A DNA stretch of 27,217 nt from JBBTCJ01 sp038043285. Lineage in GTDB: Bacteria > Planctomycetota > Phycisphaerae > UBA1845. The translations under genes and the position numbers were made by a program. The notes under the pieces are model-generated. The model saw only the letters and a program-made list of their open reading frames with translations. It was not told where the DNA came from and ran no database searches. The stretch is taken from the NCBI GenBank assembly GCA_038043285.1, contig JBBTCJ010000004.1:1-27217 (forward strand), in the 5' to 3' direction. The first letter of the stretch is position 1; every line of letters begins with the position of its first letter. Of the stretch, positions 7,869-14,806 are shown piece after piece.

Positions 7869-8660
7869 ATGCACCTGGCGTTGTCGCTGACCGCTTGGTT
7901 CGCCAACGCCTCGTCAGCTTCGGCGGAGGTGACCGTCCGCGATCCCGGAACCTTCGTCGTCGACGTCGCCCACGTCATGGATGACATGGCCGAACGGAAG
8001 CTCGAAGGCTACCTGCGCGAACTGGAGCAAAAAACCGGCACGCAGGTCAAGGTTCTGACCGTCCCGACGACCGACGGCGAGGATTTCTTCGGCTTCGTTC
8101 AACGGCACGCCGAACTGTGGAAGCTCGGACGCAAGGGCCTCGACAATGGCGTGCTGGTGGGTATGGCGCTCCAGGAACGCGAGGTCCGAATTCACGTCGG
8201 GTATGGTCTGGAAGCCGTGCTGCCCGATTCCTGGTGCGGCACGGTGTCGCGCAACGTGTTCGCGGCCAACTTCAAGCGGGGGGATTACTCGCGCGGGTTG
8301 TTCGAGGGAACGGTCCTGGCGGCGAATAAGATCGCGGAATCGGCGAATACCTCGCTGAGCGGGGCGCCGCGCGTGTCGATGCCGGGGAACCGCGGCGTTC
8401 CGGTCGCGCCGGTGTGCGGGGCGGGCATCGTCCCGTTCATCGTGTTGATGGTCATTCTGTCCGCGACGCGTCGGCGGCGGTATCATCGCAGTTGGGGGGG
8501 AGGATTGGGCGAGGCGCTCTTCTGGGGCAGCCTGCTCCGAGGAATGGGCGGACATCGTCACCGCGGCGGCTGGGGCGGAGGGTTTGGTGGAGGGTTCGGC
8601 GGAGGATCCTTCGGAGGCGGCGGCGGATTTGGTGGAGGAGGCGGCGGTGCGCGTTGGTGA
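7869..8660 (+). CDS. TPM-domain membrane protein (YgcG-like) with Gly-rich tail
   Basis: The predicted product is 263 residues with a signal peptide (MHLALSLTAWFANASSASAE), a TPM domain at about residues 22-150 (beginning DPGTFVVDVAHVMDDMAERK and including DNGVLVGMALQEREVRIHVG), a transmembrane helix at about 180-200 (IVPFIVLMVILSA), and a tail rich in Gly, His and Arg ending GGGGGGARW. TPM proteins are membrane-anchored with an extracytoplasmic globular domain. Phosphatase activity was reported for a plant member, and bacterial members are often adjacent to lemA, as here. The frame is open upstream to 7737, but that section encodes the palindromic repeat, so ATG 7869 is preferred; it has no Shine-Dalgarno site and ATG 7752 or 7788 remain possible. 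Its 3' end overlaps the probable LemA start by 14 nt. Confidence 0.85.
   Translation: MHLALSLTAWFANASSASAEVTVRDPGTFVVDVAHVMDDMAERKLEGYLRELEQKTGTQVKVLTVPTTDGEDFFGFVQRHAELWKLGRKGLDNGVLVGMALQEREVRIHVGYGLEAVLPDSWCGTVSRNVFAANFKRGDYSRGLFEGTVLAANKIAESANTSLSGAPRVSMPGNRGVPVAPVCGAGIVPFIVLMVILSATRRRRYHRSWGGGLGEALFWGSLLRGMGGHRHRGGWGGGFGGGFGGGSFGGGGGFGGGGGGARW
8634..8640 (+). promoter_or_regulatory. Shine-Dalgarno-like site for the long LemA form
   Basis: GGAGGAG, made of glycine codons at the end of the TPM gene, lies 6 nt before GTG 8647. A GTG start there adds a complete zinc ribbon to LemA. A second site, GAGGTGG at 8741-8747, precedes ATG 8752, so two start sites compete. Confidence 0.45.
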
Positions 8661-9345
8661 GACTTGTCCAAAATGCGGCGCCGCGATCACCCGCCCGGCA
8701 AAGTTCTGCCCGGGTTGCGGGACCGCGGCTACAACCTCACGAGGTGGAACCATGAGTTTCGGAAAGGTCGTCGGCGTCTTCCTGCTGGTCTGCGTCATCG
8801 CCGTCTTCATCGTCGGCGGATGCGGCTATCGCGGCTACAACAACGCCGTCGGACTCGATGAAGCAGTCAAAAGCGCCTGGGCGCAGGTGGAAAACCAGCT
8901 CCAGCGGCGCTATGACCTGATTCCCAACCTGGTCGAGAGCGTCAAGGGAATCGCCGGACAGGAGCAGGAAGTCTTCCTGGGCATCGCCAAGGCCCGCGAA
9001 TCTTACTTCCAGGCTCGTTCGACGCCCGAAAAGGCCGCCGCCGCCGGAGCCTATGAATCCGCCCTGTCGCGGCTGCTGGTACTCCAGGAAAAGTACCCCG
9101 ATCTGCGCTCGAACGAATCCTTCCTGAAGCTCCAGGACGAGATTGCGGGCACGGAGAACCGCCTGGGCGTCGAACGAAAACGCTACAACGATCAGGTCAA
9201 GGAGCTGAACGTCTTCACCCGCACCCTCCTGGGTCGACTGTATGCCAGCTTCGCCGGAGTGGAAAAGGCAGAGTACTTCCAGATCGGCGAGGAAGCCAAA
9301 GCCACCCCCAAAGTCGATTTCTCCGGACCGAAAAAGGGAGGATGA
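8647..9345 (+). CDS. lemA: LemA-family protein, probably with N-terminal zinc ribbon
   Basis: From GTG 8647 the product is 232 residues. Residues 7-25 carry two CxxC pairs (CPKCGAA ... FCPGCG), a zinc ribbon; then comes a transmembrane helix (about residues 40-58, VGVFLLVCVIAVFIVGGCGY) and the LemA domain from about residue 62 (YNNAVGLDEAVKSAWAQVEN, RRYDLIPNLVESVKGIAGQE). The core shows the LemA signatures RxDLIPNLVE and the helical NxLGVERxRYND region. LemA proteins are membrane-anchored helical bundles of unclear function, often paired with TPM proteins. ATG 8752 also has a good ribosome binding site and would give a 197-residue ordinary LemA; there VGGC near the start could even be a lipobox. 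I favour the longer form because the ribbon is intact, in frame and otherwise unexplained. Confidence 0.85.
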   Translation: MRVGETCPKCGAAITRPAKFCPGCGTAATTSRGGTMSFGKVVGVFLLVCVIAVFIVGGCGYRGYNNAVGLDEAVKSAWAQVENQLQRRYDLIPNLVESVKGIAGQEQEVFLGIAKARESYFQARSTPEKAAAAGAYESALSRLLVLQEKYPDLRSNESFLKLQDEIAGTENRLGVERKRYNDQVKELNVFTRTLLGRLYASFAGVEKAEYFQIGEEAKATPKVDFSGPKKGG

Positions 9346-9352
9346 CGGAATT

Positions 9353-9400
9353 GGCGATTGACGATAGACGATTGCCGATGGAGTCCACTGGACTATCGCC
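9353..9400. repeat. heptamer tandem repeat and hairpin downstream of lemA
   Basis: Four consecutive 7-mers occupy 9354-9381: GCGATTG, ACGATAG, ACGATTG, CCGATGG. They run into a perfect small hairpin (AGTCC 9382-9386, loop ACT, GGACT 9390-9394), and ATCGCC (9395-9400) can pair back with GGCGAT (9353-9358). This lies in the 109-bp gap before the next gene. It may act as a terminator-like structure, but there is no T run. A further near-repeat, CAATTGGCAATTGGCAAC, lies at 9414-9431. Confidence 0.5.
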
Positions 9401-9454
9401 TGCTTGTCACCTACAATTGGCAATTGGCAACGAGGTTGGCCCGGCGCCGCTTCC

Positions 9455-10942
9455 ATGTCGACTGACGTGCAACCGCGTGAGCCTCTCCGCCTCCCCGGCT
9501 GGTTGAAGTTCATCGTCGTCTTCCTTCTCGTCGTCGGCTTGATTGCTTCCTTCATCTGGCTGATGGGGGCGGCCGCGACGCGCCGATGGGAACAATTCGC
9601 CGCCGACCTCCGCGCGAAAGGCCAACCCGTCACCTTCGCCGAAATCGAAGCCCAGCGCACGGTCATCCCCGACGAGATCAACAGCGCGAAAATCATCGAA
9701 GCCCTGGCCGATGAACTCAACAAGCTGGGTGCCCCGCCGATTGACAAATGGGTGCTGACGTTTGGCAGCGCCGCCACGGAGGATATGGGGAACGGCGTGC
9801 CGCGCTACGTGCTGAATGCCTCGACCAAGTTTCGGGACCAGCACGCCGCCATACTCGAACGCCTCCGGCCAATCATGCACATGCCCGCGGGGCGATACTC
9901 CGTCGATTATTCAGCGCCCGCAATACAAATCCTGCTCCCGCACTTGTCGCGGATCCGCGCGGCGGGGAAGCTGGTGCACTTGGACACCCTGCTCGCGGCT
10001 GCCGATCACCGCGCCGCGAACGCCGTCGACAACGTCGTCCTCCAACTTCGCCTTGCCGACACCCTGGCGGAGGAGCCTACGCTCATCTCGCGCCTGGTGC
10101 AGATCGCCCTGGAGGGCGTTGCGCTGCGATCGCTCGAAGTGGCATTGCTGGCGGGCGAGCTGACCGAAACGGACGTGCAGCGCCTGCAAGCCGAAATCGA
10201 CGAGCGGTTGAAGAAGGACTCGATGCGCCCGGCCGTCCTCGGTGAGCGCGCGTACTTTGTCGGCGCATGTGACGATCTGCTGACCGGGCGACTCAGCGCT
10301 CCCGGCCTCGCGATGGTGACCCAACCCCCCGGTGCACCTGCCTGGCTGAGTTTCATCCTCCGTCTGCCGATTTGGCTGGTGCGGACCAATCAGATCAAGG
10401 GGGCGGAGATGCTCTCCCAATTGGTCGATGCGGGCGACGACGCGGCTGCCCTGTCCGCCGCCGCAAACAATATCGACGTCGAAACACCAAAGCTGCCCAA
10501 GACCCAGGTGTTGACCAAGATGCTCATGGCCAGCGTGTCCCGCGCGATCGTGCTCCACCACCGCATCACGGCCGAGCTGCGCTGTGCGCGGGCTGCCCTG
10601 GCGGCTGAACGATTCCGCATGAGGACCGCCCGTCTGCCGAATGCCTTGGATGAACTTGTGCCGGCCTTGCTCGACGAAGTTCCCCTCGACCCCTTCGACG
10701 CCCAGCCGCTGCGCTTTAAGATCACCGACGACGGCGTTGTGATCTACTCCATCGGTGAGAACCGCGGCGACGACGGCGGAGACGTCGCGCTCCGGCCCAA
10801 ACTAGGCCAACGATCCATGGACGTCGGCTTCCGCCTCAACCCCAAACCAAACCAACGACCCATGGACGTCGGCTTCCGCCTCAACCGCCTCGATCGCCGC
10901 GGCATCGTGATCCTCGAAGACCCTCCACCCGCTGACGAATAG
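9455..10942 (+). CDS. membrane-anchored planctomycete-type protein of unknown function
   Basis: This 495-residue protein has one N-terminal transmembrane helix (about residues 17-37, FIVVFLLVVGLIASFIWLMG), then a long mostly helical domain. Near residues 373-437 comes a section resembling the C-terminal part of type II secretion pseudopilins: CARAALAAERFR, LPNALDELVP, VPLDPFDAQPLRF, YSIGENRGDDGGD. I recall this signature, followed by a DVGFRL motif, from many hypothetical proteins of Planctomycetota. Here the DVGFRL segment is present twice, from a 45-bp tandem duplication. No catalytic motif is visible. ATG 9455 is chosen because it precedes the transmembrane helix directly; the ribosome binding site is weak and the open frame extends to 9404. 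The 381-bp gap behind it suggests it is the last gene of its transcription unit. Confidence 0.75.
   Translation: MSTDVQPREPLRLPGWLKFIVVFLLVVGLIASFIWLMGAAATRRWEQFAADLRAKGQPVTFAEIEAQRTVIPDEINSAKIIEALADELNKLGAPPIDKWVLTFGSAATEDMGNGVPRYVLNASTKFRDQHAAILERLRPIMHMPAGRYSVDYSAPAIQILLPHLSRIRAAGKLVHLDTLLAAADHRAANAVDNVVLQLRLADTLAEEPTLISRLVQIALEGVALRSLEVALLAGELTETDVQRLQAEIDERLKKDSMRPAVLGERAYFVGACDDLLTGRLSAPGLAMVTQPPGAPAWLSFILRLPIWLVRTNQIKGAEMLSQLVDAGDDAAALSAAANNIDVETPKLPKTQVLTKMLMASVSRAIVLHHRITAELRCARAALAAERFRMRTARLPNALDELVPALLDEVPLDPFDAQPLRFKITDDGVVIYSIGENRGDDGGDVALRPKLGQRSMDVGFRLNPKPNQRPMDVGFRLNRLDRRGIVILEDPPPADE
10796..10885 (+). repeat. two tandem copies of a 45-bp unit inside a coding region
   Basis: Units 10796-10840 and 10841-10885 differ at four positions (units begin CCCAAACTAGG and CCCAAACCAAA). 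They keep the reading frame and encode two 15-residue units sharing MDVGFRLN. The high identity marks a recent duplication. Confidence 0.9.
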
Positions 10943-11111
10943 CCCCGCCGCGTCGCCGCCGCACCGTGCAGGCTCGCACGCGCCGGTTCGCAATCACAGC
11001 GCCGCGATCGGAACCGCGACGGCATGAAGCGGCTCGAGCACCTGACGGTCAACTGCGGCGGTTGTCAGCAATCCTTGCCCTTTAACGAGAGGAGAGCCTT
11101 TGGGATGTCAT

Positions 11112-11140
11112 TTGTTTGACTCGACTTCTCGCCTTATGCT
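11112..11140 (+). promoter_or_regulatory. weak candidate promoter for the aminotransferase transcription unit
   Basis: TTGTTT (11112-11117) is followed after 17 nt by TATGCT (11135-11140). Both hexamers are only partial matches, but a start near 11147 would place the two hairpins at 11171-11252 in the leader. The rest of the gap 10943-11111 shows no gene. Confidence 0.3.
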
Positions 11141-11170
11141 AGGGCAGAGGTCAGGGGCCTTGCAGCGAGT

Positions 11171-11252
11171 CGCGGGCCGCTCCCCTTTGACGTGAAGTTT
11201 CAAGGGTCAGCCCGCGCGGTCCAAGTGCTCAAACGCGGCTGCAAACCCGCGT
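11171..11252 (+). promoter_or_regulatory. structured leader upstream of the aminotransferase gene
   Basis: Two hairpins follow each other. The first has an outer stem CGCGGGC (11171-11177) with GCCCGCG (11210-11216) and an inner stem CCCTT (11183-11187) with AAGGG (11202-11206). The second pairs ACGCGG (11233-11238) with CCGCGT (11247-11252). They end about 70 nt before the start codon. They do not match a riboswitch class I recognise and lack a T run, so a cis-regulatory RNA or attenuator-like element is only a possibility. Confidence 0.4.
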
Positions 11253-11323
11253 GAACCGCTGCATGCCGACCGGGAATGCTCTGGCTGGCCGGCGGTTAAG
11301 TTCGCCCACGAGAATGACGCATC

Positions 11324-12442
11324 ATGCGATCGGTGACCATGTTGGATCTCAAAGCGGAGTACGCGCTGTTCCGCGACGAGATCCGCGCCGTCGTCGAAGA
11401 AACGCTGGATGGTCAACAGTTCATTGGTGGTCCGGCGATCGGACAACTCGAACGGGACATGCAAGACCGATTCGGTTTCCACAACGCGATCGCGGTCAGC
11501 AGCGGAACCGACGCCATCCTTTGCACGCTGATGGCTCTGGGCGTCGGAGCCGGGGATGAAGTCGTGCTTCCGGCGTTCACGTTTTTTGCGACCGCCGGAA
11601 CGGTCGCCCGCCTCGGCGCGAAACCGGTATTCGTGGACATCGACGCAGGTACGTTCAACGTGACCCCGGCGGCGGTCGAGGCGGCGGTCACGTCGCGCAC
11701 TCGCACGGTCATCGTGGTCCACTTGTTCGGCCAATGTGCCGACATGGACGCGATCAACGCCATGGCGGCGAAGCGAAACCTCGCGGTTATTGAGGACGCC
11801 GCTCAGGCGATCGGCGCGACCTACCACGGTCGAAACGCCGGGACTTTGGGGACCATCGGCTGCTTCTCGTTCTATCCCACCAAAAACCTCGGCGGTTTCG
11901 GCGAGGGGGGACTCATCACGACCGGCGACGCGGAACTCGCCGCGGTGGTGCGCCAGCTACGCAATCACGGCGAATCGCGGCGGTATCATCATGAACGCGT
12001 GGGGGGCAACTTCCGCCTGGACACGATGAAGGCGGCCATCCTTGGCGTGAAGCTGCGTCGGCTGGAGGAGTTGAATCGTCGTCGTCGGGCCAACGCTGCG
12101 GCGTACGATCGTCTTCTGGCGGGGGCGCCGGTCGTTCGGCCCTGCGTCGCGCATGGCTGCGGGCACGTCTACCATCAGTATTCAATCCTCTCGGATCGAC
12201 GCGACGAACTGGCGGCCTATCTTCGTGATCGGGGCGTCGGAACGGGAATCTACTATCCAATCCCGCTCCACCGCCAGCCCTGTTTCGCGGGGTTGGGATA
12301 TGCGGAGGGATCGTTGCCGGTTACCGAAGAAACTTGTCGGCGCATCCTGTCGATACCCTGTCATCCGATGTTGACCGAGGAGGACGTTCGCTACGTGGCC
12401 GGCGGAATCCTGGAGTTTCACGCGGCGGAGAAGTATGCCTGA
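11324..12442 (+). CDS. DegT/DnrJ/EryC1/StrS-family sugar aminotransferase
   Basis: This 372-residue protein is full length for the family. It is a PLP-dependent fold-type I enzyme that transfers an amino group, usually from glutamate, onto a nucleotide-linked keto-sugar. Visible motifs are the cofactor-binding SSGTDA turn, EDAAQAIGA with Asp158 contacting the pyridine nitrogen, and FYPTKNLGGFGEGG with Lys187 as the Schiff-base lysine. The C-terminal GIYYPIPLHRQPCF resembles WbpE/WlbC-like and related members, but I cannot fix the substrate. The start could be ATG 11324 or ATG 11339 (MLDLKAEY, closer to the usual family start); neither has a strong ribosome binding site. UDP-glucuronate decarboxylase follows 52 bp downstream on the same strand, so the pair probably supplies modified sugars for a surface polysaccharide. 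Confidence 0.93.
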   Translation: MRSVTMLDLKAEYALFRDEIRAVVEETLDGQQFIGGPAIGQLERDMQDRFGFHNAIAVSSGTDAILCTLMALGVGAGDEVVLPAFTFFATAGTVARLGAKPVFVDIDAGTFNVTPAAVEAAVTSRTRTVIVVHLFGQCADMDAINAMAAKRNLAVIEDAAQAIGATYHGRNAGTLGTIGCFSFYPTKNLGGFGEGGLITTGDAELAAVVRQLRNHGESRRYHHERVGGNFRLDTMKAAILGVKLRRLEELNRRRRANAAAYDRLLAGAPVVRPCVAHGCGHVYHQYSILSDRRDELAAYLRDRGVGTGIYYPIPLHRQPCFAGLGYAEGSLPVTEETCRRILSIPCHPMLTEEDVRYVAGGILEFHAAEKYA

Positions 12443-12494
12443 TGGCCGGCGCCGCGGCGCATCGGCGGGTTGATTTCATCTGCGAGGTTCATCC

Positions 12495-13442
12495 ATGCGG
12501 TGTCTAGTGACCGGCGGCGCGGGATTCCTGGGGAGCCATCTTTGCGAGCGGTTGCTGCGCGACGGGCACGAAGTGGTCGCGCTGGACAACCTGTACACCG
12601 GCTCCCGGAGGAACATCGCCCATCTGCTGACCCGTCCGGACTTTGAGTTCATCCAACACGATATCGTCGAACCGATCCGGCTTGAGGTGCATCGGATCTT
12701 CAACCTGGCGTGTCCCGCCTCGCCGGTGCACTACCAATCCAATCCGATCAAGACGGTCAAGACCAGCGTGCTGGGGACGTTAAACATGCTCGGTCTGGCG
12801 AAGCGGGTGAAAGCCCGGATCCTTCAGGCGTCCACCAGCGAGGTGTACGGCGATCCGCTCGAACATCCGCAGAAAGAGACCTACTGGGGCAACGTGAATC
12901 CCGTCGGCCGGCGGAGCTGCTACGACGAGGGAAAGCGGGCGGCGGAGACGCTGATGATGGACTACCACCGCGAGAACCACGTGGACACGCGGATTCTCCG
13001 CATCTTCAACACTTACGGTCCGCGGATGGCGATCTCCGACGGCAGGGTCATCTCCAACTTCATCGTGCAGGCGCTGCGCGGCGAGAAACTTACGGTGTAC
13101 GGCGACGGAACGCAGACGCGGTGCTTTTGCTACGTCGAAGACATGGTCGAGGCGATGGTCGCGCTGATGAACTACCAGGGGACGGACGCGGCCGAGCCGG
13201 TCAACGCCGGAAGCAGCGACGAAAAGTCGATGACCGAAGTCGTCGATTGTCTCGGCCAGATGATGGGGCGGTCGCTCGCCGTTGAACATCTACCCCTTCC
13301 GTCGGACGATCCGTTGCGTCGACGACCGGACTGCACGCGGGCGAAGGACCGTCTGCGTTGGCAGCCCAAGGTGTCGCTGGTCGAGGGATTGCGCCGAACC
13401 GTCGCGTACTTCCGTGAGCACCTCACGGTCTCCGCAGCCTGA
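12495..13442 (+). CDS. UDP-glucuronate decarboxylase (UDP-xylose synthase), SDR family
   Basis: This 315-residue protein matches the extended short-chain dehydrogenase fold: N-terminal NAD-binding GGAGFLG (residues 7-13), the active-site stretch STSEVYGDP (residues 113-121), and Tyr143/Lys147 in SCYDEGKR. The segments LACPASPVHYQSNP and SCYDEGKRAAETL are strongly characteristic of UXS enzymes rather than 4-epimerases or dTDP-glucose dehydratases. The enzyme converts UDP-glucuronic acid to UDP-xylose and CO2 through a UDP-4-keto-pentose intermediate, with internally recycled NAD+. The start at 12495 has a Shine-Dalgarno site (GAGGT about 6 nt upstream). It is likely co-transcribed with the aminotransferase. 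UDP-glucose dehydrogenase, which would make the substrate, is not in the window. Confidence 0.93.
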   Translation: MRCLVTGGAGFLGSHLCERLLRDGHEVVALDNLYTGSRRNIAHLLTRPDFEFIQHDIVEPIRLEVHRIFNLACPASPVHYQSNPIKTVKTSVLGTLNMLGLAKRVKARILQASTSEVYGDPLEHPQKETYWGNVNPVGRRSCYDEGKRAAETLMMDYHRENHVDTRILRIFNTYGPRMAISDGRVISNFIVQALRGEKLTVYGDGTQTRCFCYVEDMVEAMVALMNYQGTDAAEPVNAGSSDEKSMTEVVDCLGQMMGRSLAVEHLPLPSDDPLRRRPDCTRAKDRLRWQPKVSLVEGLRRTVAYFREHLTVSAA

Positions 13443-13699
13443 CCGCTCATGACATGTCGCATTGCGGCGTCCGCTCGCTCGCGCCCTCGCGCGGATTGGG
13501 CGGTCTCCATCCGTGCCCCTGCGCTGGAGCATTGGCCAGGGCCGGCATGGTAGGTTTACGAAATACGGACAGGTCATCTCCGCCGGTGCTTGGTCCGGAA
13601 GCGGGAGACAAGTTCGGACACCGCTGGCTTGCCTGGGCGGCGCGGGTTCGGGAGAATCCGTCCGCGTTGGCGGTCACCCTTGCTCTTGAGGAGAACCCT

Positions 13700-14638
13700 A
13701 TGATGCGCCGTGTTACGTTGTTGACCTTGCCTTTGGTTTTCCTGACGTCGCCGGTGTGGGCGGGCGATGAACCCAAAAACACGGATGAAGCCATTGCGAA
13801 ATACGTCGAAGCGATCGGCGGTCGGGCCAGGATGGACGCCGTCAAAACGCGGCGGGCGAGCGGAAAGATGGTGATGGAAGGTGGAATGGAATTGCCGGTG
13901 GCCATCGAACTCAAACGACCCAACAAGTTTCGCAGCGATTCCACGTTCCAGGGGATGACCATGACTCAGGCGTACGATGGGGCCGTCGGCTGGATGATCA
14001 TGCCCTTCGCGGGCAAGACCGACCCCGAGAAGATGTCTCCGGAGCAGATCAAACTGGTTGAGTCGCAGTCGGACATGGACGGACCGCTGGTGGATTATCA
14101 GAAAAAAGGGCACCAGGTCGAGTACCTGGGCAAGGACGATTTCGAGGGTTCGCCGACCTACAAACTGAAAGTCGCCCAAAAGACCGGTGAAATCGAGTAT
14201 TACTACCTCGACGTCGACAGCTACCTTCCCATCGCCATCAAGGGCAAGCGCGAGTTCATGGGATCGCCCATCGAATACGAGATGACCCTCGGCGACTATA
14301 AAGCCGTCGACGGGATGTTGCTTCCGCATTCGATGGCCTACAAGAGCGGTCCGGCGGGGGGCGGGACCGTGGTGATCGAGAAGATTGAGACGAATCCCGA
14401 TCTGGCGGACTCGCGCTTCACCATGCCCGAACCCAAACCGGCCGAGGCGCCTGGGGAGAAGAAGGGTGACGACGCGGCCGCCAAGCCCGCCGATGGAAAA
14501 CCGTCGGACGCGGCGAAGCCCGCCGAACAGCCCAAGTCCGCCGACGATAAGGACAAGGGTAAAGACAAGGCCAAGGACGCGGACAAGGAAAAGGGGAAGG
14601 AAAAAGACAAGGATAGGAAGGGCAAGGACAAGCCGTAA
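13700..14638 (+). CDS. exported LolA/LppX-like protein with charged C-terminal tail
   Basis: The product is 312 residues. A signal peptide (MMRRVTLLTLPLVFLTSPVWAG) is followed by about 220 residues with features of the LolA/LppX lipoprotein-carrier-like fold: AIAKYVEAIGGRARMDAVKT, RPNKFRSDSTFQGMTMTQAY, and a run of amphipathic strands ending about residue 240. Proteins of this kind are annotated as outer-membrane lipoprotein-sorting or periplasmic lipid-binding proteins. The last 70 residues are low-complexity, first Pro/Ala/Lys then almost entirely Lys with Asp, Glu and Gly (net positive), encoded by a purine-rich tract at about 14540-14634. The start is fixed by GAGGAG at 13688-13693, spacing 6. 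The open frame upstream to 13454 is not used; that 257-bp gap holds nothing recognisable. Ligand unknown. Confidence 0.75.
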   Translation: MMRRVTLLTLPLVFLTSPVWAGDEPKNTDEAIAKYVEAIGGRARMDAVKTRRASGKMVMEGGMELPVAIELKRPNKFRSDSTFQGMTMTQAYDGAVGWMIMPFAGKTDPEKMSPEQIKLVESQSDMDGPLVDYQKKGHQVEYLGKDDFEGSPTYKLKVAQKTGEIEYYYLDVDSYLPIAIKGKREFMGSPIEYEMTLGDYKAVDGMLLPHSMAYKSGPAGGGTVVIEKIETNPDLADSRFTMPEPKPAEAPGEKKGDDAAAKPADGKPSDAAKPAEQPKSADDKDKGKDKAKDADKEKGKEKDKDRKGKDKP

Positions 14639-14806
14639 CACCTCTCGTTGTGCGTAATGCTGGACGGACCAAGGAGGATTGGGCGGCTATCCTGCGCCGT
14701 CATCCGGTGCGCCATGCTGTTCGTCGTTCTTTGCTCTTCGTGGCCGTGGGGCGCTGTCCCCCGGGCGGCCGTCGCGGGAGCGCCTGAACTGGAAAGGAAC
14801 GCAACC

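Noticed and set aside
11116..11140. TTGACT and TATGCT as a promoter
   Set aside because: The spacing is only 13 nt; TTGTTT at 11112-11117 gives 17 nt and is listed instead at low confidence.
10943..11323. Small RNA gene or tRNA in the 381-bp gap
   Set aside because: No cloverleaf or known RNA family could be folded by eye; only the two leader hairpins are supported.
13454..13699. Upstream extension of the LolA/LppX-like gene
   Set aside because: The added residues are not coding-like and the good ribosome binding site and signal peptide fix the start at 13700.
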